12,611 bases of DNA, from contig JAJZGN010000037.1 of assembly GCA_021798435.1 (NCBI GenBank), positions 1 through 12,611 on the forward strand, written 5' to 3'. Below the pieces are notes generated by a model. It was not told the origin of the DNA and did no database searches. It saw only the letters and a list, made by a program, of their open reading frames with translations. Within the stretch, counting starts at the first letter, position 1. Each line of letters begins with the position of its first letter. This stretch comes from a bacterium. Its GTDB lineage: Bacteria; Chloroflexota; Dormibacteria; Aeolococcales; Bog-877. Positions 1 to 8,000 of the stretch are shown here, piece after piece. The position numbers were made by a program, and so were the translations under genes.

Positions 1-1
1 C

Positions 2-778
2 CTGCGGACCTTCGGAGCGGTCCGCCCCGATGGCTCGACGCGGGCGCGAATGGGCCGCGAAGCCATCCGGGGTTCGTTCTTCGGGCAGTCGGCCTTCGCG
101 ACCTACGCGCTGGCCAGCGAGCGCCAGGCGCTCAGGGTGGGTGACGAAATCCCTCTCCAGCTGTTCGCCGCCACCACCTGTGGCATGGTCACCGGAGTCG
201 GGGCTGTTCTCCAGGTCCTCCCGGTCGGCCCGGGGCGCAGCCTGGCGGTGATGGGGACGGGCACGGTGGGGCTGGCGGCGGTCATGGCCGCCCGGGCGGC
301 GGGAGCGAGCATCATCGTGGCCGTCGACCAGAATGGGTCGCGGCTGGAGCACGCGAGGGCGCTCGGGGCGACCCATCTCGTCGACACCGGCTCCACTCCA
401 GGTCTGGCCGAGACCCTGCGCGCCATCAGCGAGGGCGGGTGCGATGCGATTCTCGACACCACTGGCTCGGGCGAACTGCAGCTGGCCGCGGTACAGGCCC
501 TCGCGGCGCTCGGCCAGCTGGGAGTGGCCGGTGGGGGCGGAGAGCCTGGTGTGCCCCTCGGGTCACTCATGGTGGGCGGCAAGTCCGTCCGAGGGATCAT
601 CCAGGGAGACTCCTCGGGGACCCTGGGGCTCCAGCGGCTTCTCAAGTTGCACAAGGCAGGGAGCTTTCCCTTCGAGCGCCTGGTGCGCCACTATCCCTTC
701 GAAAAGGTCAATGAGGCGATCGAGCAATCGCTGGGTGGCGATACCGTCAAGCCGGTTCTGCTGTTCCCCAGCGGATAG
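2..778 (+). CDS. NAD-dependent zinc-type alcohol dehydrogenase, 5'-truncated
   Basis: C-terminal part of a medium-chain alcohol dehydrogenase that oxidises an alcohol to an aldehyde or ketone with NAD. The frame is open from base 2 to the TAG at 776-778, so the start and the N-terminal zinc-binding catalytic part lie outside the window. The visible protein begins with the segment before the Rossmann fold; the pattern FFGQSAFATYALASER is typical of aryl/benzyl-alcohol-dehydrogenase-like members. It then shows the dinucleotide motif GTGTVG (about 253-270) and an Asp at the end of the second beta strand (IIVAVDQ), which favours NAD over NADP. The C terminus ends in the usual substrate-domain pattern (PFEKVNEAIEQ). 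An ATG at 50 lies inside conserved sequence and is not the true start. Family assignment is firm; the substrate is unknown. It converges on the S51 gene, about 200 bp away. Confidence 0.9.
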   Translation: MRTFGAVRPDGSTRARMGREAIRGSFFGQSAFATYALASERQALRVGDEIPLQLFAATTCGMVTGVGAVLQVLPVGPGRSLAVMGTGTVGLAAVMAARAAGASIIVAVDQNGSRLEHARALGATHLVDTGSTPGLAETLRAISEGGCDAILDTTGSGELQLAAVQALAALGQLGVAGGGGEPGVPLGSLMVGGKSVRGIIQGDSSGTLGLQRLLKLHKAGSFPFERLVRHYPFEKVNEAIEQSLGGDTVKPVLLFPSG

Positions 779-977
779 CGGACTTGGAGCGCACGGTGGT
801 CCCGGCCAATCGCGTCCCGGCGCTCTTCCAGATCCCTTTCAATTGGCGCCCGGCGCGCAACCGGCCCGAAGGACTCGTCGGCGCCCTTTAATGGCCCTTT
901 GCCCACCGGGCTCGACCGGCTGCGGCCCGGACCTTGCCCAAAGCTGCCGGTCCAGAAACCACAGTGCGCCTTGGCGG
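779..977. other. Convergent intergenic region, no gene
   Basis: About 200 bp between the 3' ends of the alcohol dehydrogenase and the S51 gene. An imperfect inverted repeat (ACCGGC near 918, GCCGGT near 950, with a loop of over 20 nt) is visible, but it has no T-run, so I do not call a terminator. The open frames crossing it are arginine- and proline-rich shadows. Confidence 0.5.
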
Positions 978-1646
978 TCAGGGCGTCACCAGTTTCCAGT
1001 GTCCCTCGGAGATGACCTCTGTGGTGCCATCCGCGACCCTGATCGCCGTCTCATCATCGATGAGGTAGGACGGCTGCGGCATCTTGGCGGCCCACTTCTC
1101 CGCCTCGGCCATGCAGTTGTCGGGAAGCATCTCGTGGTCGAGGTGCGGAAAGATGGAGAAGTCCACGAGCCCTAGCGTCCTGTCGCCACCTTCGGGAGAG
1201 TGCCAGCTTACGAAGTCCTCCCCGATGCTGGGGGTCATCACCATGCTTCCCGCGCTCAGACCCACCCACAGTGAACCGAGGGTCGGCAGGAGGTCTGCCA
1301 GCCCCGACCGCCGCATCCAGTGGCAGAGGTAGGCCGCGTCTCCTCCGTTCACCAGCAGGACGTCGGCCGCGCGCAGCTGTGGGACCCACCTGTCCTCGTC
1401 GATGCTCGGCAGCGCGGTGAGCTCCAACACCCCGAGGGACTTCCACCCCAGTCCGGTCATCGGGCAGTTGGGCTGATTCCCACTCACAAAGCGCCAGGCG
1501 GAAGCAGGGCCGCCCTGGGGCTGCCCGTAGCCTGCGGTGGGGATGCAGAGGGCGCTGGACTCGGCGATCGGCTTGCCGAGGAGGTCGACAAGCGCCCGGT
1601 GGATGCTCGGGTTCCGGATTCCCCCTGAGGTGAGCAGGAGTTTCAC
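978..1646 (-). CDS. Peptidase S51 / class I glutamine amidotransferase-like protein (peptidase E family)
   Basis: 222-residue protein of the S51 family, which includes dipeptidase E (Asp-X dipeptide hydrolysis) and cyanophycinase. It opens with the typical strand KLLLTSGG. It has the nucleophile elbow GLSAGS (Ser131) and a downstream FPHLDHE motif (His168). The Ser-to-His spacing of 37 residues equals the Ser120-His157 spacing I recall for E. coli PepE. The C-terminal stretch with IDDETAIRV and SEGHWKL is typical of the PepE-like subgroup annotated as type 1 glutamine amidotransferase-like. I chose the GTG at 1646 because the family motif starts there and a GAGGA lies about 10 nt upstream. 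The frame is open further upstream, to 1883, but that stretch is Arg/Pro-rich and runs over the end of the CNB gene. Probably cytoplasmic; no signal peptide is seen. It follows the CNB gene on the same strand after 169 bp, so co-transcription is possible but not shown. Exact substrate unknown. Confidence 0.88.
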   Translation of the reverse strand: MKLLLTSGGIRNPSIHRALVDLLGKPIAESSALCIPTAGYGQPQGGPASAWRFVSGNQPNCPMTGLGWKSLGVLELTALPSIDEDRWVPQLRAADVLLVNGGDAAYLCHWMRRSGLADLLPTLGSLWVGLSAGSMVMTPSIGEDFVSWHSPEGGDRTLGLVDFSIFPHLDHEMLPDNCMAEAEKWAAKMPQPSYLIDDETAIRVADGTTEVISEGHWKLVTP

Positions 1647-1815
1647 AGTGGCCGCGTCCTCAGGTGAGCTGGCGCCGCTTCTACACCCCGGTGGGTGGCG
1701 CTGGCGTGACCGCCCCCGCGCCCCATGCCAGGGACCGTCGGATCCGGTCCGCATCCCTTTGAATGCCGGGCTCGGTCGACCTGGGGCCCTTTTCGCGCCC
1801 GCCGAAGGCACATCC
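1647..1815. other. Intergenic gap between CNB and S51 genes
   Basis: 169 bp on the path of minus-strand transcription. It contains a palindrome GGTCGACC at 1774-1781 inside a longer imperfect dyad (GGGC at 1768, GCCC at about 1786). The T-run that follows (1790-1793) faces the plus direction, away from the genes that would need a terminator. I could not pick a convincing promoter for the S51 gene here. Confidence 0.35.
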
Positions 1816-2226
1816 CTAGTCCGCCTGGGCCGCCCTGAGTTTCTTCGCCAGGGACTGAAGCAGCTTCCAGGCGATGACCTCACTCCCCTCCACTAGCGGT
1901 CGGAACTCCCAGAAGGTGAGCCCGTAGCAGAGCAGGTCGCTGGCAGCGGTGACCGTCGCCGAACGTCTGCCCTCGTCGATAAGCGCGATCTCACCGAAGT
2001 AGTCACCGGCTTGGAGGGGCGGGCGCTGGGCGTCACCGACCACCACCGAGGCCTCTCCGGCGGCCACAACGAAGAAGGCGGCGCCTCCCGACCCCTCCAT
2101 GACCACCGTCTCGCCTCGCGAGAAGCGGCGTTCCTTGAAGAGCCGGGCCACCTGCTCCAGCTCGCCCCGATCCAGCTCGGAGAACAGCGGCACCTGCTCC
2201 AGAAGTTCGATCGGAGCGCCGGCCAT
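1816..2226 (-). CDS. Stand-alone cyclic-nucleotide-binding domain protein
   Basis: 136-residue protein made almost entirely of one CRP-like cNMP-binding domain. The N-terminal helix (LLEQVPLFSELDRGELEQVARLF over residues 9-30) and the beta roll (RFSRGETVVMEG) match the family. The phosphate-binding cassette at about 77-92 reads FGEIALIDEGRRSATV. It keeps the Glu (79) and Arg (88) that contact the ribose and phosphate of cAMP, so ligand binding is plausible. Two C-terminal helices (about 105-134) follow. There is no helix-turn-helix, so it is unlikely to be a transcription factor; it more likely regulates a protein partner. Its ATG at 2226 lies 10 nt after the stop of the ATP-grasp gene, with GAGGG just upstream, so it is the third gene of the dikinase operon. 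The open frame extends to 2337, but that part overlaps the upstream gene and lacks homology. The ligand (cAMP or other) is inferred. Confidence 0.88.
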   Translation of the reverse strand: MAGAPIELLEQVPLFSELDRGELEQVARLFKERRFSRGETVVMEGSGGAAFFVVAAGEASVVVGDAQRPPLQAGDYFGEIALIDEGRRSATVTAASDLLCYGLTFWEFRPLVEGSEVIAWKLLQSLAKKLRAAQAD

Positions 2227-2236
2227 CGCCCTCGAC

Positions 2237-3055
2237 CTAGCGCCCTGACCGGGTGACCGCTCGGCACTGCAAAAGATAGAGGGTCCCATCGGCGATGGCC
2301 CACTCGATGTCGCGGGCCGGTCCGTACACCTGCTCACACCGAAGCGCCAGCTCGCTCAGCATATTCAGCTGGCGGTCGTCAAGGCAGAGCCGCTCGACAT
2401 CGCCGGCCGGGACCGCCTCCTCAACAGTACCGCCGCCCGGGAGGGCGCGGATCGCCACCTGCTTCAACCCGGGAATGCGCTCCAGCGTCCTGCCCTCCCG
2501 GTCGACGCGAAAGTGGTCTGGGATCACAGTCCCGGCGACCACGGCCTCGCCGAGCCCCCAGCTGCCTTCGATGACTCGCTCATCCGCTCCGTTCATGGGG
2601 TTCTGGGTGAACATGACTCCGGCGACGTCAGGGTTGAGCAGCGACTGCACCACGACTCCCACGCTGGGCCGGGTGAAGAGGCCGACCCGCTGTCGGTAGG
2701 TTATCGCGGAGTCCGAGTTGGCCGACCACCAGATGTCCCGCACCGCCGAGGCCAGCTCGGAAGGGGAGGGGACATTGAGGAGGGTGAGGTGTTGCCCAGC
2801 GAAGCTGGCCTGGGCGCCGTCCTCGTCCGCGGCAGAGGACCGGACGGCGAGTGGGAGCGGCAGGTGCTCCGCCAACCGCACCACTGTGGAAACCGCCTCC
2901 TCCTCCCCGCTGGCCACGGCCTCTACGATCTGGCCGGAGAGGGCGATGCCGGGAGGGACGGGCAGGCCGGCACGGGTGGCCTCGCCCAGCCCCACGGCCT
3001 TGGAGCCGAAGACCGTGGGGTCGCGCGCCTCGCCAAGGGGCAGGACCTCGTTCAC
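2237..3055 (-). CDS. ATP-grasp PEP/pyruvate-binding subunit of a split dikinase
   Basis: 272-residue protein equal to the N-terminal nucleotide-binding domain (PPDK_N) of PEP synthase and rifampin phosphotransferase, alone on one chain. Motifs in order: FGSKAVGLGEATRAGLPVPPG (17-36), LAVRSSAADEDGAQASFAGQ (69-88), VGVVVQSLL and AGVMFTQNP (132-153), EGSWGLGEAVVAG (163-175), and a final DIEWAIADGTLYLLQCR near the C terminus. In this family the domain uses ATP to phosphorylate a catalytic histidine and yields AMP plus phosphate. The His domain is missing here and is supplied by the upstream gene. The GTG start at 3055 overlaps the upstream TGA (GTGA), with a GAGGTGA about 10 nt before it, so translation is probably coupled. 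It is slightly shorter than the usual ~320-residue domain, but all expected blocks are present. Cytoplasmic. Confidence 0.9.
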   Translation of the reverse strand: MNEVLPLGEARDPTVFGSKAVGLGEATRAGLPVPPGIALSGQIVEAVASGEEEAVSTVVRLAEHLPLPLAVRSSAADEDGAQASFAGQHLTLLNVPSPSELASAVRDIWWSANSDSAITYRQRVGLFTRPSVGVVVQSLLNPDVAGVMFTQNPMNGADERVIEGSWGLGEAVVAGTVIPDHFRVDREGRTLERIPGLKQVAIRALPGGGTVEEAVPAGDVERLCLDDRQLNMLSELALRCEQVYGPARDIEWAIADGTLYLLQCRAVTRSGR

Positions 3056-4689
3056 GCGAGGACAGTCACCTCACCCCGGTCCCCGTCGACCCGCACCCTG
3101 GTCCCGTCGGTGATGCGTCGGGTCGCCTCGCGGGTGCCCACGACTCCGGGAATCCCGTACTCGCGAGCCACGATCGCGGAGTGGGAGAGCAGTCCCCCAT
3201 GGTCGGTCACGATCGCCCCCAGGAGCGGTAGAAGGATGTTGAAGGCCTCGGAGGTCGACTCGGTGACCAGGACGTCCCCCTGGGCGATCCGATTGAACTC
3301 CTGGGGCCCCGCCACGCATCGGGCCGGACCCTCGTAGACCCCCTGGCTGGCCGCCAGCCCCCGGAGGAGGAATTCGTCGTGCTCAGCCGTCGAGCCTCCG
3401 AAGATCTCGCCCATGGCAAAACCGGCGGCGCGCATGAGGCGAGCCATGGCGGGCGGAAGGCCGGAGGGGTCGGGAGGAGCTGACGGCGGATCCCCCAGGA
3501 ACGGGGGCGCATCGTCGGGGCCGTGGGTGGTGCGGTACTCCCGGCGCCGCCTCAGTTCGTCCCCCGATGGGCCGTCCGAATTGCTGAGGAGCGAGCACAT
3601 CTCCTCGAAGCCCGCGTCGATAAGGTCGACGGGGTCGTGGATCCGCCCCCGGGCAGCCAGCCGGCGACCGCCGGCCAGAACCGCCCGGCGCATCAGCCCC
3701 GAGGCCCAGATGTCGCTGTAGATCCCGCGCTCGTCCCGCAGCCGGTAGGTCAGCCGCGCCTCTCCCAGCAGCTCGTCGAACTCGGCACGACGCTCCTCGG
3801 GGACCCGGTCCCGGACCTCCGAGACCTTCTGGTCGAGGTCCGTTCCCTCCCGGGGCCCGGCCTCCACGGCCAACCGGATCGCTCGCAGCAGGGCGTCGGG
3901 CATTTCCAAGGCAAACGGCTCGCAGATGTCGAAGCCGTCCAGGAGCCGGAAGCCGACCAGATCGAGGTAGTCGGAAGCCGCGGCGCCGGCTGGTCCGGGG
4001 AGGCCACGCAGCGCCGCCAGCACTCGAGCCGGGTCGTCGCCGGAGCGGAGGAGCTCCCGGGCTGCGGGGTCCGCGGCGAGGGTGGAGGTGAGCCGCTCCA
4101 GCTCGGCGGAGCCCCCGGCGGAGACCTCCGCCGAACCGCGGAGCAGACCCAGCAGTTGGGCGGTTGGGAGCCGGGTCCACTCTGCGGCATGCACCAGGAA
4201 GTCCCCGGTGGGCAGCATCGCCGCCCCGGTGAAGCTCATGTGCTGGGAGAGCATGGCCGCATGGTGGTCGCGGCAACGGGTCAGGTACGCGACCAGCTCG
4301 AGGTCCGAGAGGGCGTCGGGATCCACCGCCTGCAGCTCCCGATCAGTGGCGATTGAGGCGGGCTTCCTGACCTCGTCCCACTCCCGCAGCTGCTCTCGCC
4401 AGAGCCGGTTTTGGAACACCTCCTCGGCCCGCTGGAAGCGCGGGGGAATCTCCCCCGCTTCCAGCGGCCGGTGGCGGTTGTAGGCGTAACCGTTGACGTA
4501 TGCCGCCTCCATGCCGTCGAAGAGCATCCCGTAGTAGCTGGTGAAAGAGCGTGTCCCGGCGCGCATGGAGGCGGGATGGGTCTCCGCCCAATAGCGCGTC
4601 GCCGGGCGGGGAAAGTGAACGGGATCCCGACCCCAGGATCCTGGGCCCGGCGGTTCAAAGCGAAGGTCGGTCGTCTCGGAATTCGGCAC
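3052..4689 (-). CDS. PEP-utilising swivel/phosphohistidine subunit of a split dikinase, with large substrate-domain region
   Basis: 545-residue protein. The C-terminal ~100 residues (443-545) form the PEP-utilising mobile domain. Its motif GGLLSHSAIVARE contains the phosphorylatable His (about residue 503, codon 3181-3183), followed by YGIPGVVG. The N-terminal ~440 residues correspond to the middle region of PEP-synthase/rifampin-phosphotransferase/phenylphosphate-synthase-like proteins, with conserved-looking blocks PGPGSW, HFPRP and YVNGYAYNR (14-72). They are rich in helices and probably bind the substrate. There is no ATP-grasp domain; that is the next gene, overlapping by GTGA. I chose the GTG at 4689 because AAGGGGA lies about 8 nt upstream, a promoter lies about 50 nt upstream, and the family-like sequence starts soon after. 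The longer frame, from a TTG at 4770, would overlap that promoter. Function: transfers phosphate from His to an unknown acceptor. It could resemble phenylphosphate synthase subunit 1, or an antibiotic or metabolite phosphotransferase. Confidence 0.85.
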   Translation of the reverse strand: MPNSETTDLRFEPPGPGSWGRDPVHFPRPATRYWAETHPASMRAGTRSFTSYYGMLFDGMEAAYVNGYAYNRHRPLEAGEIPPRFQRAEEVFQNRLWREQLREWDEVRKPASIATDRELQAVDPDALSDLELVAYLTRCRDHHAAMLSQHMSFTGAAMLPTGDFLVHAAEWTRLPTAQLLGLLRGSAEVSAGGSAELERLTSTLAADPAARELLRSGDDPARVLAALRGLPGPAGAAASDYLDLVGFRLLDGFDICEPFALEMPDALLRAIRLAVEAGPREGTDLDQKVSEVRDRVPEERRAEFDELLGEARLTYRLRDERGIYSDIWASGLMRRAVLAGGRRLAARGRIHDPVDLIDAGFEEMCSLLSNSDGPSGDELRRRREYRTTHGPDDAPPFLGDPPSAPPDPSGLPPAMARLMRAAGFAMGEIFGGSTAEHDEFLLRGLAASQGVYEGPARCVAGPQEFNRIAQGDVLVTESTSEAFNILLPLLGAIVTDHGGLLSHSAIVAREYGIPGVVGTREATRRITDGTRVRVDGDRGEVTVLA

Positions 4690-4741
4690 TCGGTGGGTCC
4701 CCTTCGCTTCGACTGAGGTGCTCCTGCGGCACTGGGGCCGG

Positions 4742-4770
4742 ATTATGGGTCCCCGGCGGGAGAATCGCAA
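4742..4770 (-). promoter_or_regulatory. Sigma-70-type promoter of the split-dikinase operon
   Basis: Read on the minus strand: TTGCGA (4770-4765), exactly 17 nt, then CATAAT (4747-4742), five of six matches to TATAAT. Predicted transcription start is near 4735, about 46 nt before the GTG at 4689. The hexamers, the spacing and the position upstream of a gene with a good ribosome site all fit. I see no TGTGA-N6-TCACA type CRP site around it. Confidence 0.6.
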
Positions 4771-5021
4771 GGCGGCCCGGCCTACGGGACGCGCCCCTGA
4801 CCTTCGTCGGCCTCGTCTGCTCCGCCGGCGTGGTAGGCGCCCTGCGCAAGAGTACGCCTGTCCAGCGGACTCAGAGGAGCTCGGCCTGCGGGCAGAAGCG
4901 TTGGCTCAGTTCCCTGAGCGGGCGGCCGCTGCGTCTTGGGGGCCCGGTCGAAGGTGGCAGCGGGACTGGGCGGGAGCGGCGCGGGCGGTCCGCGGTAAGG
5001 CCGAAGCCCCGCCATTTCCAA
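4771..5021. other. Intergenic region downstream of the cyclase gene
   Basis: With the leader and promoter, 4690-5021 is a 332-bp gap. The upstream part contains a small perfect hairpin, GCTCAG (4904-4909) / CTGAGC (4914-4919) with a 4-nt loop, about 100 nt after the cyclase stop codon. It lacks a T-run on the minus strand, so it is at best a weak terminator or processing hairpin. Long plus-strand open frames here are Arg/Pro/Gly-rich and show no recognisable domain. Confidence 0.4.
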
Positions 5022-8000
5022 TCAGCCCAGGCCCTGGGATCCAGCCACCGTCACGAGGCTTGCGTCTCCGGCTACCCCGAGTGCCTCGTGCTGCCAGCCT
5101 GAGGCGCCGAGGTCCTGGAAGGTGGCCGCCGCCGCAGCCGACAGGGGGGCCGCGCCGCCGTCACCGAGGGCGGCGAGCACTCGGGCCCGGTCGAGCTGGG
5201 CACGGGCCCGCCAGTACGGGTAGCCCAGCTTCTCAAAGCCCTCGGCCGCACGGGCGAGAAGGGAATCTGCCTCGGGGTATTCCTTGCTTTCCGCCGCGCG
5301 GAGGCCGCCCAGCCGGGCCAGCTGGCTGGTCAGGTAGGGCGGTACCAGCCCCGGCGGACGGCTCGCCATCTCCGCGAGCCAGCGGCCGGCCAGCTCGTGA
5401 GAGCCGCACCGGAGCGCCGCCTCCACCGCGTCCGTCCAGAGCTGGCGAACCGACTGGTGGCTGATCCCGAGAGCATTGATGTGGGAGGCGAGCACCGGCT
5501 CCGCGACTGCCAGCGCGTCCCGCGGCCTGCCCTGCGCCAGCTTGATGCCGCAGTCGATCCCGTCCGCCTCCGCCTTCAGCTGGATCTCGATCCCGGAGGG
5601 AAGTGGCATGGCGGCCGAGAGCTGCTGCGCCGCCATCTCGACGTCCCCGCGCCAGAGCGGGATGAACGCCACGCTCAGGAGCAGGATGGCGCGGTCCAGC
5701 ACCGGGGACAGGTCCGCCAGCAGCTCGGAGGCGAGCTGCTCCGCCTCTCGCCATCTTCCGGTGAGGCCCCAGACCCAGGCCAGGTTGGACACGGCGGTGG
5801 GGAGGAGGTCACGAGCACCGGCCCGGCGGGAGAGGGCGGCGGCGGACTCGAAGTGCCCCACGGCTCCTGGGCGGTCGTACTGGGCCTCAAGGTCCCCCAC
5901 GTTCATGGTCACCCGCGCCTGATCGCGCAGGGACCCATGGGTGGTGAACAGCCGGGCGCACCACTCCAGGTGCAACAGCGCTTCCTCGACCCGACCAAGT
6001 ACCGCCAGGCCCCACCCTTTCGCCTCGGCCCCCCGGGCCACCGCGAGGGGGACCTGGAAGGCCTGGCCCTCGGCAAGGGCCAGCTCGGCCTCCGCGGCGG
6101 CGGACTCCAACTGGCCGGCGGTGAAGAGCAGTGAGGCGAACTCACCATGCAAACGCGCGGACTGTTCGTCGGGGTCGAGCCCCGCTCTCGCCTGTAGAGC
6201 TCGCCGGAGGTCCTCGACCGCCTCGTCGGTGCGCCCCTGACGGGTGAGCGCTCGACTCCGGAGGATGGCCAGACTCGTGCCCTGGGGTGAGGTGGGGTCG
6301 AGCAGGGCCGCCGGGCTGGCAGCCTCTTCGAGAGCCGCCTCATAGTCGCCACTGTCGGCGGCGGCTTCCGCGGCCTGGATCTGCCAGGTGATCGCATCCC
6401 GGCTCTCCGGGGCCAGCCGGCGCGCTCGCTGGTAGGAGCGCTGGGACGACGCCGGGGCCCCCACGGCACGCGCTCTGGCACCGGCCCTCGCGAACGCCTC
6501 GGCGGCCGACGCCCGCAGGGAAGCGGCATCATCGCCGGCTGTCGTGGCCTCGAGCGCGGCCTCGAGGTGCATGGCCACCGCCTCGGCCACCTCGAGGCCG
6601 GAGTCCGGAAGGGAGCTCTGCAGGTACCCGGCAGCCTCGAGGTGGGCCGCCCGCCGCTCCCCCCGGCCCAGCCGGTCGTAGGCGGCCGACCGCAGCAGAC
6701 CCTGGGTGAAGACGAACTGGCCCCGGTCGGCGGCCAGCGCGTCGGTCCGGACCGCCAGCACCTCCGCGCGGCGAAGCTCGGCCAGGCTCGCTTCCATATC
6801 CGCCTCCGGCATCCCCGCCACCTCCCGAGCCGCCGCCGGCGGGATCGCCCCGGCGAACACCGAGAGCCTGCTCGCCAGCGCTCGCGACCTCGGGCTCAGG
6901 GTGTCCAGGCGAGCGGCCAGGAGCGCGGTTAGGGAGGCGGGGACGGGCAGCTCCCCGACCTCTCCGACCAGCGCATAGCGCTCCCCGCGGCGGGCGAGGC
7001 TGCCGCGCTCCGCCAGCGCCCGAACGAGCTCCACGGCATACAGGGGGATGCCTTCGGCCGCCCCCACGATCTTGGCGATCGTCGGGGCGGGCAGGCCCGG
7101 CACCAGGCCCTCCAGCAGCTCCGACATCTCTTCTGGGGCCAGCGGCTCGAGCGCCAGCGCGGTGGCGGTGGGCCGTCCCGTCCCCCACCCGGGGTGACGT
7201 TCGCCGAGCTCGGGGCGGGCCAGGGTGATTATCAGCAGGGGAGCGTTGGCCGACCAGTCCAGGAGCGACTCCACGAATTCGAGGAGTCCGCTGTCCGCCC
7301 ACTGGCAGTCGTCGATGACCATCACCACCGTGCCGCGCTCTCCGAGCAATTCGAAGATTCGCCGCCAACTGGCGAACAGCTGGGCGCGCTCCACCCCGGC
7401 TCCCTCCAGCCCGAGGAGCACAGCCAGCGCCTCCCTGAGTTCGGGAAGTTCACCGGCGGGCAGGGCCAGCGCCGCCAGCCCGCGATCGATCCCGGCTCCC
7501 AACCCCTCACGGGATAGGTTCTCCTCGTCCTGCAGCCCGAGGCGGGTTCGCATCATCTCAGCGAGTGGCCAGAAGGCCACGCCGTCGCCGTAGGCCAGGC
7601 AGCGCCCGCGGTGCCAGAAGGTGTCCGACTGGAGTCCGTCCAAGTACTTCTCCAGCTCCCAGGTGAGGCGGGACTTGCCCACCCCGGCCTGGCCGGTGAT
7701 CGAGAGCAGGCGCGCCCGGCGACGGTCGGAGACATCGTGGAACAGGTCCTTGCACCAGGCCAGTTCGCGGGCTCGCCCGACGAAGGGGGCCTCCCAGCTG
7801 CCGGAGCGGCCAGCGCCACCACGCCGCGCCAGAACCCTGACTGCCCGCCACAGATCCACCGGCTCGGATATCCCCTTGAGCGAATGAGTCCCCGCGGCCA
7901 GGTACTCGAGGCCCGCCTGGCTGACCTCCCGGGTGGCGCCGTCCACGAACACCGTCCCGGGATCGGCCGCCGCCTGCACCCGGCTGGCTAGGTTCACCCG

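Noticed and set aside
1768..1793. Imperfect dyad around GGTCGACC followed by TTTT
   Set aside because: As a terminator it would act on plus-strand transcription, where no gene ends. The pairing is interrupted by mismatches.
4718..5464. Plus-strand open frame opposite the cyclase 3' end
   Set aside because: Extremely Arg/Pro-rich, with no recognisable motif and no ribosome site. It is explained as a shadow of the cyclase gene and the intergenic region.
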